A stretch of 64,000 nt of DNA from contig JAWKHI010000043.1 in NCBI GenBank assembly GCA_041394885.1, positions 4,862 through 68,861 of the forward strand, read 5' to 3'. The notes beneath the pieces are model-generated. The model worked only from the letters and a program-made list of their open reading frames with translations, was not told the origin of the DNA and made no database searches. A program made the position numbers and the translations under genes. This document shows, piece after piece, positions 18,535-27,765 of this stretch; positions within the stretch are counted from its first letter, which is position 1; each line of letters starts with the position of its first letter. The DNA comes from DSOI01 sp041394885. GTDB lineage: Bacteria; Acidobacteriota; Terriglobia; Bryobacterales; Bryobacteraceae.

Positions 18535-19745
18535 CGGTCCGTGTCTCCGAGGACAAAATCCATGCTGCCGAGCGAGGCGATCGAATCGGCGATGAGTCTG
18601 TTTTCAAGCATCGGCGCGATCGACATCAGGTTGCCGAAGCTGGGCGTCCGCATGTGTACGCGATACGGTTTGTTGGTGCCGTCGCTGACCACGTAATAGC
18701 CGAGTTCGCCACGCGGCGATTCGATCGCCTGGTAGGCCTGTCCGGCCGGCACCGCGAATCCTTCCGTGACGATCTTGAAGTGGTAAATGAGGGCTTCCAT
18801 CTGCGTCTTCATCTTTTCGCGCTCTGGCAGCACCACGTGCGGAGCGTCGGCTTGAACAGGCCCCTCGGGCATCCCATCGAGCGCCTGCCGGATGATTTTG
18901 CAGCTTTCCCGCATCTCCTGGATCCGCACCTGGTACCGCGCGTAGACGTCACTCTCGGTTCTGGTGGGAACCTGGAAGTCGAACTTTTCGTAACTCGAGT
19001 ATGGCTCGTCTTTGCGGATATCCCAGGCAACGCCGGCGGCGCGGATCATCGGACCGGTGACGCCCACATCGAGCAGGTCATCGAGATGCAGATAGCCTAC
19101 CCCCTTGGTGCGAATGGTCCAGATCGGATTGTTGGTCAGCAGGTTCTCGTACTCGTCGATCCGCTCCGGCATCAACTTGCTGAAGCGCTCCATCGCCTGG
19201 CGCCAACCGCGCGGAGCATCGAGCGCCAGACCGCCGATCCGGAAGTAACTGGTCATCATGCGCTGGCCGGAGAACAACTCGAACAACCGCAGGATCTCTT
19301 CGCGCTCGCGGAAGCAGTACATGAACATCGACATCGCGCCGATATCGAGCGCGTGCGTTCCCAGCCAGACCAAATGGCTATTGATGCGCGTCACCTCGGT
19401 GAGCATCACCCGCATCCATTGCGCCTTGGCCGGAATCTCCATCTGCAGAAGCTTTTCCACCGCCAGGCAGTAACAAAGATTGTTGGAGAGATTGGCGAGA
19501 TAATCAACCCGGTCGGTAAGCGGAACCACTTGCTGCCACGTGCGCACCTCGCATTGTTTCTCGATGCCGGTATGCAGGTAGCCGATGTCGGCGGTTGCCT
19601 TCTCGATGATCTCGCCGTCGAGTTCGAGCACCACTCGCAGCACGCCGTGGGTGGATGGATGCTGTGGCCCCATGTTCAGGGTCATGGTGCGTTTGCCCGT
19701 GGCGGCGGCCGGGGTTTCAGCGGCGGTGGTGGCGATGTCGCTCAT
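18531..19745 (-). CDS. nuoD: NADH-quinone oxidoreductase subunit D
   Basis: A 404-residue hydrogenase-like subunit at the quinone site. GPQHPSTHGVLR at about residue 26 carries the conserved quinone-contacting histidine; NLCYCLAVEKLL, MTSYFRIGGLALD and the C-terminal SMDFVLGDTDR are family landmarks. It follows nuoC by 4 bp. In the enzyme it contacts NuoB, whose gene is not present in this operon. Confidence 0.96.
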   Translation of the reverse strand: MSDIATTAAETPAAATGKRTMTLNMGPQHPSTHGVLRVVLELDGEIIEKATADIGYLHTGIEKQCEVRTWQQVVPLTDRVDYLANLSNNLCYCLAVEKLLQMEIPAKAQWMRVMLTEVTRINSHLVWLGTHALDIGAMSMFMYCFREREEILRLFELFSGQRMMTSYFRIGGLALDAPRGWRQAMERFSKLMPERIDEYENLLTNNPIWTIRTKGVGYLHLDDLLDVGVTGPMIRAAGVAWDIRKDEPYSSYEKFDFQVPTRTESDVYARYQVRIQEMRESCKIIRQALDGMPEGPVQADAPHVVLPEREKMKTQMEALIYHFKIVTEGFAVPAGQAYQAIESPRGELGYYVVSDGTNKPYRVHMRTPSFGNLMSIAPMLENRLIADSIASLGSMDFVLGDTDR

Positions 19746-19749
19746 TGGC

Positions 19750-20238
19750 TTACTCGTTTTGATAGCTGTACTTGTGGCCGTGCACCGGGTAGTCCTTGCG
19801 CAACGGGTTGCCTTCCCAGTCCTCCGGCATCAGGATGCGGGTCAGGTTGGGATGATTTCGGAACCGGACGCCGAACATGTCGAATACCTCGCGTTCGTAC
19901 CAATCCGCCGCGCGCCACACCGGATGCACCGAATCGATCTCGGGATGGGCCGAATCGACACGAACCGAGAGGCGGAGCCGTTCGTTCCGGGCGATGGAAT
20001 GGAGATGGTAGACGATTTCGAAGCGCGGCTCCATGGGATACCAATCGACACAGGTCACCGAAGCCAGGCGTACGTACTGGTCCGCTTTCAGCGCGCGGCA
20101 GACGCCGAGAATGCGATCCGGCGGGACCTCGAGGGTTAGCTCGCCGAGAGCCAGTTTGCCGCCGAGCACCGCGCCCGGCTCGGTTTGTTCCAGGGCTTGA
20201 ACCACACGCGTCTCTTTGATGTCTTGTTCCGGAAGCAT
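19750..20238 (-). CDS. nuoC: NADH-quinone oxidoreductase subunit C
   Basis: A 162-residue 30-kDa-type subunit. The family signature is clear: WYEREVFDMFGVRFRNHP, then LTRILMPEDWEGNPLRKDYP. It is the first undamaged gene of the operon. Upstream, only 15 bp separate its ATG from the last codon of the broken nuoA; nuoB, which normally lies between A and C, is absent. Confidence 0.95.
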   Translation of the reverse strand: MLPEQDIKETRVVQALEQTEPGAVLGGKLALGELTLEVPPDRILGVCRALKADQYVRLASVTCVDWYPMEPRFEIVYHLHSIARNERLRLSVRVDSAHPEIDSVHPVWRAADWYEREVFDMFGVRFRNHPNLTRILMPEDWEGNPLRKDYPVHGHKYSYQNE

Positions 20239-20253
20239 CGAATTTTCTCTGCC

Positions 20254-20652
20254 TTATTTGGCCTGAGGCCGGACGGTCGTCTTGGACCAGTCGAGAACCC
20301 CTTCTTCCAGATGTAGAAGAAGCCCGACAGGATCAAAATAACGAAAACGAACATTTCGACAAAAGCCACCGATTCAGTTCGCGGTAGACGACTAGCCACG
20401 GGTAGAGAACATTGGCTTCAATGTCGGAACAAAATTGAACAGCATCGCCACAAGGTAGAACCGGACACTGATGCGCTCCCTGGCGTTGCCCACCGGCGTC
20501 ATGCCGCTTTCATAGGGCGTGTCCTTGATTTTGTCCTTGACCCGGTTGCCGGAGTGCGGTACGAGAGGCCAACCAGAACGACAGCGATTACGCTTCTTCC
20601 AGCAGCTTGCACCAGCAGCGGGAAGTACGCTTCGGGAGTGGGATGATGGCAT
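20254..20652 (-). pseudogene. nuoA: NADH-quinone oxidoreductase subunit A, frameshifted
   Basis: NuoA can be read from 20652 to the TAA at 20254 only by changing frame several times. Pieces in order: YFPLLVQAA, VIAVVLVGLSY, VKDKIKDTPYESGMTPVG, RISVRFYLVAMLF, DIEANVLYPWLVVYRELN, VAFVEMFVFVILILSGFFYIW and VLDWSKTTVRPQAK. Together they span a normal NuoA of about 130 residues. Sites deduced from the frame changes: one C short at 20298-20301, one C short at 20369-20370, one G extra at 20426-20427 and one T extra at 20435-20436. Further changes lie near the N-terminus. Because residues on both sides are intact and changes are one-base run-length differences, sequencing error is more likely than real loss of an essential subunit. 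Confidence 0.85.
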
Positions 20653-20730
20653 GCGGTTAAATATCGACCATACCGGTCAGCGTGGAAGTGGCTGCAAAAC
20701 TGACGGCGGCGTGCGTATTACAATCGGCCC

Positions 20731-21749
20731 ATGCCATTCTGCACCAAGTGTGGACAAACGCTACAGTCCAGTAGAGAACCTTGTGTGCGGTGCACCCCCG
20801 ATCACCCGGCACCGAGGCGATTCGCATTCCTCGGAGCGGGCGGTCCGCTCCTCAAAATCTACCTGGTCACGTTCCTGCTCTCGATTGTGACCTCGGCGTC
20901 TATTGGTTCTGGGGAAGAACCAAGGTGAGGCGGTATCTGGCGGGATCGGTGGAGCTTAAGGATCAAGCTCATTATCATTGCAATTGGCGGCGAGTTGCTG
21001 CGCGGGTTTGGCACGGCCATTGTGATCTTCGGCATCTTGTTCGGCCAAGTGGCTTTCTGGATCTGGCTGTGGGGGCGAGTGAGACCGGCGCAAACATGGC
21101 ATCGCGTGCTTCATTTTGGGCGGTGTCGTGCTTGCGCCATTGGCCACTACCGGAGCGCGGCGCCATCGGCCGAGCCGAACATCGTGGCGCGAAATACGAT
21201 TCAGTTTCCGCGGCCGCACTGGGCAATTCTTCTGGATATTCGTGGGCGGTGCACTTCTGTCGGTGGATCACGCTTACGCTCTACACGCCTGGTTCGCCAC
21301 GCGGATCCGCCAAGTTCCTGTTTCGAACTCGCGGTTCGGAGACGCGGATTTCGGATTCGACGGCGAGGGCCGCGACCTGTTCAAGACCTACGTGATCGCC
21401 CTTTTGCTGGCGCTTCCGACGCTATTTCTCAGCATGTACTGGTATCAGGTGAAGCAGGCGAACTACTTCTTCGATCACACCACGCTGCTCGGGTCGCGGT
21501 TCCAATTGAACCTTGCTTACCGAATTCGCTCGGCATTTTCTCGGGGGACTCACGCTGGCGAAGCTCACGCTTGGTACCGGATTTCCCAAGGCAGGCATGG
21601 CGCTGCGGTACCTGTTCGGAAAGCTGACGCTCACCGGGCCGCTTCCGCTCGAACAAGTACATCAGAGTCTGGCCGACGCCTCCGCGACGGGCGAGGCGCT
21701 CGGAGACCTGCTCGATTCCGGCGGACTCGACATCAGCCTGGGGCTGTAG
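20731..21749 (+). pseudogene. YjgN-like (DUF898) membrane protein with zinc ribbon, frameshifted
   Basis: The start at 20731 encodes a zinc ribbon (FCTKCGQTLQ, then CVRC), followed by membrane segment LLKIYLVTFLLSIVT. After a frame change the diagnostic LGVYWFWGRTKVRRYLAGS of DUF898 follows, then in another frame ELLRGFGTAIVIFGILFGQV, later FFWIFVGGALL, SNSRFGDADFGFDGEG, LFKTYVIALLLALPTLFL and a C-terminus LLDSGGLDISLGL ending at 21749. Deduced indels include one C short at 20891-20892 and one T extra at 20984-20985. DUF898 proteins are integral membrane proteins of unknown function that are often encoded directly before an M48 peptidase, exactly as here. Confidence 0.8.
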
Positions 21750-21756
21750 CGGGCAA

Positions 21757-22824
21757 TGCAGAGCGCGTACTACTACGACGGCCGCAGCACGGCGGACCGG
21801 GAACCGGCGAGCAGCACCTTCGCCACCGGATCGCTGACCATCCACCGGTCCGGATGGGCTCCGCTGCACTGGCCGTATCGAGAACTGCGGCGGAGTGAAG
21901 GTGCAGTGGAGGGCGGACCGTTCCGGCTGGAGAAGTGCCCCCGGCGCGAGGCAGCTGATGTTCACGGACCCCGGCGCCTGGGTGGCGCTGAAGAGCGTGG
22001 ACCCAGCAACGGGCTTGGCGGTGAGTGCGGCGCAGGGGTCTCTGGGGGACGTTTCTACTGGTGCTGCTGTTGGCCACCGTGGCGGCTGTTCGCGTTGTAC
22101 TGGTGGGTGCTGCCCGCAGCCGGAGAGTTCTCGTCAGCGGCGTGCATCCCGCCGTCCTGGAGGAGAAGCTGGGTCAGACCGTGGTGTCGCAGATCACGAT
22201 GCCTCCAAGGGACGCGCAGCGCCGAGACACGGGCGCCGGTGGAGCGGATTGTCGCGGCAACTGCGCAGCGTTACCCGGATAGGTCCGTATCGATTTCGGG
22301 TGTACGTAGTAGACAGCGGTTTCTAGAACGCGATGGCCGCGCCGGGCGGCACATCGTCGTCTACCGCGGATTGCCTGATAAGACCAACAGCGCGGACGAA
22401 CTGGCGGCGGTGCGCGGCGCCGAAGTTGCGCGCACGTCACCGGGCGGCACGGCACCAAGGCGATGATGGTTTTGACGTTCTGGACACTCGTGTCGTTCCT
22501 GGCGGGCGACACCAGCGGGGGCCATCGCAGCCTGCCGGCGCGCCTGCGGAACTGCGCCCAGCCGGCAGCAGGAAGAGGGCGCCGACGCCGAAGCGCGGCG
22601 AGTGTTCGAGCAGGCGCGCATGGATCCCTGCGCGATGGCGCGCGTCTACCGCATGCTGGACAACATCAGCGGCGACATGCCGGCGAGCATATTCTCGACG
22701 CATCTACGCATGGCGGACCGCATCGAGACAATCGAGGAATGGGGCGACCGGCAGAATTACACGCCGGAGCCGGTGCTGCCGAAAGCCGTGGCCGCTGGCG
22801 ACGCGAGGGTGCGCGGCGCGATAG
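21757..22824 (+). pseudogene. M48 family metallopeptidase with N-terminal DUF7092-like domain, frameshifted
   Basis: Starts 7 bp after the YjgN-like gene. Readable pieces across frames: SAYYYDGRSTADREPAS (DUF7092-like start), WAPLHWPYRELRRSEG, QLMFTDPGAWVALKSVDPATG, LLVLLLATVAAV (membrane), HPAVLEEKLGQTVVSQI, APVERIVAATAQRYPDRSV, HIVVYRG, TNSADELAAV, RQQEEGADAEARRVFE and MARVYRMLDNISGDMP. The zinc site should read HEVAH between ELAAV and TGRHGT; the present bases give AEVAR, so as written the metal site is lost. One C extra at 21938-21942 and one G extra near 22513-22517 are among the deduced indels. The end is placed at 22824, just before the convergent thioesterase. Confidence 0.75.
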
Positions 22825-22828
22825 CGAA

Positions 22829-23190
22829 TCAGCCCGCGGCGCTCGATTTCGCCTTGGCCTGGACGCGCGCGGCGAAGCGCGGGATGTGCACAATGTAGCG
22901 CTCGTGCGTACCCTCGGAGACTTCTTCGGTCTCGTCCCAGGCCTGCACTCTGAACCGGACGCGATTGCCGTCGACATGGACGACTTCGGCGTGGAAACTG
23001 GACCGACATGCCCATGAAGCGTAGCGGCGAGGTGTTTGATGGAGACGTCGGTGCCGACCGAATCATGGTCGTCGCCGAGCAGCGGCTTAATGGCGTTGCG
23101 GCAGGTCATCTCCAACTGCCAGACCAGGTGCGGGGTGGCGAGCACGCGGGCCTCTTCGACGCCCAGAAAGTCAATGGCGAGTTCTGGCAT
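22829..23190 (-). pseudogene. thioesterase-like hotdog protein, frameshifted
   Basis: A short gene read from 23190: PELAIDFLGVEEARVLATPHLVWQLE, then GTDVSIKHLAAT, and after a frame change FHAEVVHVDGNRVRFRVQAWDE, SEGTHERYIVHIPRFAARVQ, ending at the TGA 22829-22831. Order and spacing match fluoroacetyl-CoA-thioesterase-like hotdog proteins of about 120-130 residues, which usually hydrolyse acyl-CoA or act in small-molecule detoxification. Two frame changes close to the middle are needed. It converges with the M48 gene with 4 bp between the inferred stops. Substrate cannot be read. Confidence 0.65.
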
Positions 23191-23299
23191 GGCATGGCTG
23201 GATTGGCAACAAGCTACCGACGCAGTCCCGGTTTGTACGATTATGTTCCATGGATGATGCTTCCTGGCGCATAGCCCGGCATACCGGAACCGGAGTCAT

Positions 23300-25133
23300 G
23301 TGGTTCCTTTGCTACTTGCGATGGCCTCGCCCCTGACGGTCAAGGTGCGTGGGCGCGGCGATGGTGGATGTTTCGCCGCGGACCTTCCCGGCGATTGTGA
23401 ACTGTGGTTTTCTCGAGAAGACGGCGGGCGAGTTGCGGCATCCGCTGTTTGCACGGCTCTGGCAGCTGACGACGGATCGACGCGCCTGGCGATGGTGACC
23501 GTGGATTCGGGTGCATGATGCCGCGCGGAACTACTGACCGGGCGAAGCGGCTGGCCGGAGCGAAGGACGCAACTGGCGAAGACCGGATGATGATCTCGGC
23601 GATGCACACGCGTATCTGGCGCCGGCGCGTCGATGGCGTGCCTGGGGTCGCGGGCCGAGCAAGCGTACGCGGATGCACTACCAGCGTTGATCGCGGATGC
23701 AGGAGCAGGCGGCGGCGAAGTTGGAGCCGGCGCGGTGGGGTGGTCCGCGTACCGATGATTGGGGAACGAGAATGCATCAAGCCGGCGCTGGATCCTGCGT
23801 CCGGACAAGATGAAGACGGACCCGTTCGGCGCGTTGACGGTCCGGGCGGAATACGTATCCGGCAGAATCCGGAAGCCATCATGGAATCCGGCCCGGTGGA
23901 TCCGCAGTTCTCGCTGCTGGCGTTTCAGAACGAACAGGGAGCCGCTGGCGATACTGGCCAACTATTCGCAGCACTACTTTGGGACATCGCCGGTATCGGG
24001 CGATTACCAGGCGATGGTGGCGCGAACGTGTGGGTGAGCGGACGGGCGGCAGCGTGGTGCTGGTTTGCGCAGGCACCAGCGGCGACTGGGGATGTGGATG
24101 GACTTCGATGGCGGCCCGAAGCCGGCCGGACACCCGGAGACTTATTCGGCGGTATTGGCGCAGCGCCGAAGCCGCCTGGCGGGGATCGCGTACCGGGCGA
24201 CGTACTGAACAAGTGATGGCGGAAGCACGGTTGCGGCTGCCGAGGCGTGTACCGGACGCGGGCGCGGCTGGGATGGGCGGCCGGGATATGGCGATGAAGG
24301 GCGCCGTTGCGGCGTCGCAGCCGGAGGTGCGGCGAGGCGCGGTACATCGACGCCGAGCCGGGAGCGCGAGCTGAAGCTGTGGGTATGATCCGGATCGGAA
24401 ACACGGGCGACCGGTCAGGCGCATTCCGAATGAAGTGTACGCGATCACGGGATTGAAGCTGAAAGCGCGTAGTCCGCTGGCGGCGACGATCAACATCGAA
24501 CTGGCCAATGGAGCCGAGGGTTACATTCCGCCTCCGGAGCAGCATCTGTTCGGCGGATACACGACCTGGCCGGCACGGACGGCCGGGCTCGCGGTGGAGG
24601 CGGAACCGCGCATCGTGGAGACGCTGACGGGCCTGCTGGAGCGGGTTGCCGGGGCGAGGCGACGCCGGGAGCGGGAGCCGGAGACGAGTTACTCGAAGGC
24701 CGTGCGGGCTTCCACGCCGTGGGCGTATTGGCGGATGGACGAGATGGAGCGCGGCCCGTATGCCGGCCGCGTGGCGTACTATCTGCCGGGCATCGAAGGG
24801 AGGGTGGCACACTCGGTATATTTCGCGGGCGGACACCGGCCGTTGCCGGAGTTGGGGAGCCGCTATTCCATCGAGGCCTGGATCTGGCCGGGCGTGGAGA
24901 AGACGCCTTGGTTCGGGGTGGAGATCGACGAGGGGACCAAGCAATGGCATCACACGTTGCTGGCGGTGGATGGCGGGCGGGCGCGGCTGCTGGTGAATGG
25001 ACGGGTGGTGAGCGAGGCGGCGAAGGCGGGACGGCGGCTGGGCGAGGGCTTCGAGGGCCGTGTGGACGAAGTGGCGATCTACCGGCGGGTGTTGGGCGAT
25101 GGGGAGATGGCGGCGCACAGGCAGGCGAGGTAG
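23300..25133 (+). pseudogene. secreted neutral/alkaline ceramidase-like protein with C-terminal LamG domain, frameshifted
   Basis: The start (GTG 23300, hydrophobic VPLLLAMASPLTV) is followed over several frames by VDVSPRTFPAIVNCGFLEKT, DDGSTRLAMVTVDS, DRAKRLAGA, DRMMISA, SGPVDPQFSLLAFQNEQG, LAILANYSQHYFGTSPVSGDY, GGSVVLVCA and EARLRLPRRVPD, matching the neutral/alkaline ceramidase-like N-terminal domain of acidobacterial and planctomycete proteins. From 24435 the frame is undamaged to 25133: a linker, then a LamG/concanavalin-like domain (AYWRMDE, YSIEAWIWPG, GRVDEVAIYRRVLGDGEM). Multiple small indels lie between 23.3 and 24.4 kb. The family probably cleaves or binds an amide or sugar substrate; ceramidase activity is not demonstrated for this branch. 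Confidence 0.75.
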
Positions 25134-25176
25134 GGGAACGATTCCCGCAGGGGCGCGAGTGGAGTAAGCTGGCGGG

Positions 25177-26139
25177 ATGAGCAAGACCGGCCTCGTACTC
25201 GCCTGTTATTTCCCGGCTGCCATTGGCATGGCACAGCCCGTGTTCGGACCGCTCACCTATCATGCGGTGGCGGACTGGCCGCGGCTTCCGGCGCACGCCT
25301 ACACGATGGAGACCGCAGGGGTGGCGGTGACGGCGCAGAACCATGTTTACGTGTTCCATCGAGGCAAGAATCCGATTCTCGAGTTCGACTCCGATGGCTG
25401 GTTTTTGCGCGGATTCGGCGATGGCCTTTTCGACCGGCCGCACTCGATCCGAATTGACGCGGAGGGCAACATCTGGACGGTGGACGACGGGTCCCACACG
25501 GTCCTGAAGATGGACAAACACGGGCGTGTCCGGATGGTGCTGGGACGTTATCGAACCACGTCGGACGCCAAGAGCGCGATGCCGGACGGGTCCGCGGGCG
25601 GGGCGCTGCGCGGGCTTCGCGACGAAGGCATCGTGCGGTTCCACCGGCCGACCGATGTGGCGATCGGCACAGGCGGCGAGATCTTTGTGGCCGATGGATA
25701 CGGCAACTCGCGCGTGGTGCGGTTCGACAAAGACGGGCGATTCGTGAAGGAGTGGGGCAAGCGTGGATCGGCGCGGGGAGAGTTCCATACGCCGCACTCG
25801 ATACTGGCCGATGACAAGGGGCGCGTGTATGTGGCGGACCGGGAGAACTACCGGGTGCAGGTGTTCGACTACGACGGCAAGTTTCTCGAGGAGTGGCGCG
25901 ACATAGGGTCGCCGTGGGGACTGGCGTTCACCACCGATGGGAACCTGATGATGACCGACGGGTACAACAATCGAGTGGTGAAGCTGACGCGCTCGGGACG
26001 GGTGATCGGCGCGTTCGGGTCACACGGCAAGCAGCCAGGCCAGTTTCATTATTGCCATCAGATGGCGGTGGGTCCGGATGGGGCAGTGTACACGGCGGAG
26101 ATTCTGAATTGGCGGGCGCAGAAGTTCGTGCTGCGATGA
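25177..26139 (+). CDS. secreted NHL-repeat beta-propeller protein
   Basis: A 320-residue protein with a signal peptide (about residues 1-20) and at least five NHL repeats, recognisable by repeated patterns such as FDRPHSIRIDAEGNIWTVD, IFVADGYGNSRVVRFD, RVYVADRENYRVQVFD and LMMTDGYNNRVVKL. These build a six-bladed propeller, as in peptidyl-alpha-hydroxyglycine amidating-lyase-like proteins, but no catalytic role can be assigned. It is followed 22 bp later by a paralogue, suggesting a local duplication. Confidence 0.88.
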   Translation: MSKTGLVLACYFPAAIGMAQPVFGPLTYHAVADWPRLPAHAYTMETAGVAVTAQNHVYVFHRGKNPILEFDSDGWFLRGFGDGLFDRPHSIRIDAEGNIWTVDDGSHTVLKMDKHGRVRMVLGRYRTTSDAKSAMPDGSAGGALRGLRDEGIVRFHRPTDVAIGTGGEIFVADGYGNSRVVRFDKDGRFVKEWGKRGSARGEFHTPHSILADDKGRVYVADRENYRVQVFDYDGKFLEEWRDIGSPWGLAFTTDGNLMMTDGYNNRVVKLTRSGRVIGAFGSHGKQPGQFHYCHQMAVGPDGAVYTAEILNWRAQKFVLR

Positions 26140-26161
26140 GAAACGATATAGTGGCGTGATC

Positions 26162-27127
26162 ATGACGCGTTGGCTTTCCCTTGGCTTGCTGATTTCGGCC
26201 GCGGCGGCGCAACCGCCGCCGGCTACAGAAGAAGAAGCGGCGCAGTTGCGCGCGCGTGCGGCAGCGGCGCCGAAGCTGCCATTGACGCTGACGGAGCTGC
26301 ACGTGGCAGCACCGGCAAGCGGGTGGGCGCTGGACTTCTCGTCGTCGGTGGCTGTGGGCAAGGGCAGCACGATCTACCTGCTGCAGCGCGGCGAGAAGGC
26401 GGACCCGGTGATCGCGGTGGACAGCAAGACCGGGAAGGTGCTGCGGTCCTGGGGCAAGGGAATGTTCGAGATTCCGCACAGCATCCGGCTGGACGCAAAA
26501 GGGAACGTGTGGACGGTAGACGCGGCGAGTTCGGTGGTGTATCAGTTCACACCGGAGGGGAAGAAACTGCGGGAGATCCGGGTGGGCGGGCAGCCGGCGG
26601 ATCATCGCAGCGCGTTCAAAGGGACCGCCGATATTGCGTTCGCGCCGGATGGGCGGATCTTCATCGCCGATGGGTATGCGAATGCGCGGATCCTGGAGTA
26701 TTCGGCGGATGGGAAGCGGGTGCGGGAGTGGGGCAAGCACGGAGTGGGGCCGGGTGAATTTTATTTGCCGCATGGGTTGACGATCGACGCGAAGGGGACG
26801 CTGTATGTGGCAGATCGGGAGAACGGACGGATTCAGAAATTCGATTTGCGTGGGAAGTACCTGGGCGAGTGGAACGGGTATGGAAAGACGTTCTGCATCA
26901 CGTGGCGGCCGTCTGAGAGCGCGGATGGGGCGATTTGGATTGGGACGCAGCCGCGGAATCTGCCGAATGGGGCACCGGGGTGGCTGATGAAGCTGGATCC
27001 GCGGACGGGAGCGTTATTGGGCGCCGTGGAGAGCCCGGGGCATCATTCGATCGATGTGACGCTGGCTGGCGAGTTATTCACGGGAGTACGTCCGGACAAG
27101 GTGCTGTACTTCCGGCGAGGGCGGTAG
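26162..27127 (+). CDS. secreted NHL-repeat beta-propeller protein, paralogue of the preceding gene
   Basis: About 321 residues. Signal peptide (WLSLGLLISAAAAQ), then NHL repeats: FEIPHSIRLDAKGNVWTVD, IFIADGYANARILEYS, FYLPHGLTIDAKGTLYVAD and RENGRIQKFDLRGKYLGE. The pattern and spacing are close to the upstream neighbour, so the two are likely tandem duplicates in one transcript. The ATG at 26162 is preferred over a GTG two codons earlier. Function unknown. Confidence 0.88.
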   Translation: MTRWLSLGLLISAAAAQPPPATEEEAAQLRARAAAAPKLPLTLTELHVAAPASGWALDFSSSVAVGKGSTIYLLQRGEKADPVIAVDSKTGKVLRSWGKGMFEIPHSIRLDAKGNVWTVDAASSVVYQFTPEGKKLREIRVGGQPADHRSAFKGTADIAFAPDGRIFIADGYANARILEYSADGKRVREWGKHGVGPGEFYLPHGLTIDAKGTLYVADRENGRIQKFDLRGKYLGEWNGYGKTFCITWRPSESADGAIWIGTQPRNLPNGAPGWLMKLDPRTGALLGAVESPGHHSIDVTLAGELFTGVRPDKVLYFRRGR

Positions 27128-27142
27128 ATCCGGGTTTGGATG

Positions 27143-27220
27143 ACGGAACAAAGCCAACGGGCAGCGGACGTTAGTCGTTTGGTTTGAAATTTTGTCCGAA
27201 AAATGGTGGGTTTGTTCCGT
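27143..27220 (+). terminator. possible terminator: 10-bp inverted repeat followed by T run
   Basis: ACGGAACAAA at 27143-27152 is the exact reverse complement of TTTGTTCCGT at 27211-27220, and the second arm runs into six Ts. The enclosed 58 bases are long for a simple intrinsic terminator but could fold further. Its place 16 bp after the second NHL gene fits a transcription end. The rest of the gap to 27384 shows nothing else that I can assign. Confidence 0.4.
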
Positions 27221-27384
27221 TTTTTCGCGTGGGGTGGATTTTATTACCAAACAGCGCGCCTTGGCCGTATAGCCGGCAGTTTGATTTTCGCATGCGGCAT
27301 CAAGGGTTTTCCGGGTGGGGGCGGTGCAGAAGGGCCGATTGGCGGGGGCCTGGGGACGTGGGGCCGGTTGTGAACGGGCAGGAT

Positions 27385-27765
27385 CTACCAGCGGGTTTCG
27401 ACGCCGTATGGGATGAATTTCGAGTCTGCCGTGAGGATTGGCAGGCTCTCTTCCAGCCCTTGGGCGGCTAAAATTCGATCAAGGGGGTCTTGTGGTGCAA
27501 CGGGAGAGTTTCCGAGGCGGAAGACGTGGCGGGGAAGGATCGGGAGGAGAGCGATCGCATTGCGCTCGAGATGCTGCAGTAGAAAATCGCTTGGGGACGC
27601 CGGGAGTTCGAGGCGACCTATTTGGAACTTGGTGACGATCTCCCAGATGCTTGCGGCACTGAGGAGGAGTTCAGCCTGTTCGAAGAGATTTGCGGCCTCT
27701 GGTGAAAGTTTGGAATCGCCGGCGATTGCCCACAGAAAGGCGTGGGTATCAAGCAGGAGCTTCAC
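27385..27765 (-). CDS. vapC: PIN-domain toxin, VapC family
   Basis: A 126-residue PIN-domain ribonuclease. Seen: KLLLDTHAFLWAI at the N-terminus with the first catalytic aspartate, LSAASIWEIVTK with the conserved glutamate, and DPLDRILAAQ followed by LTADSKF carrying the remaining acidic residues. The start is the GTG at 27765, which overlaps the natural stop of the antitoxin (GTGA). Because of an indel in the antitoxin gene, the toxin frame is open back to 27993 and reads as a false antitoxin-toxin fusion. Confidence 0.85.
   Translation of the reverse strand: MKLLLDTHAFLWAIAGDSKLSPEAANLFEQAELLLSAASIWEIVTKFQIGRLELPASPSDFLLQHLERNAIALLPILPRHVFRLGNSPVAPQDPLDRILAAQGLEESLPILTADSKFIPYGVETRW

Noticed and set aside
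18522..20219. A 565-codon plus-strand frame
   Set aside because: Antisense to nuoD and nuoC; low-complexity and without domain features.
20731..25133. A degraded prophage or genomic island
   Set aside because: At first sight many short unrelated frames; reading across frames gives ordinary chromosomal genes (YjgN-like, M48 peptidase, thioesterase, ceramidase-like) and no phage or integrase genes.
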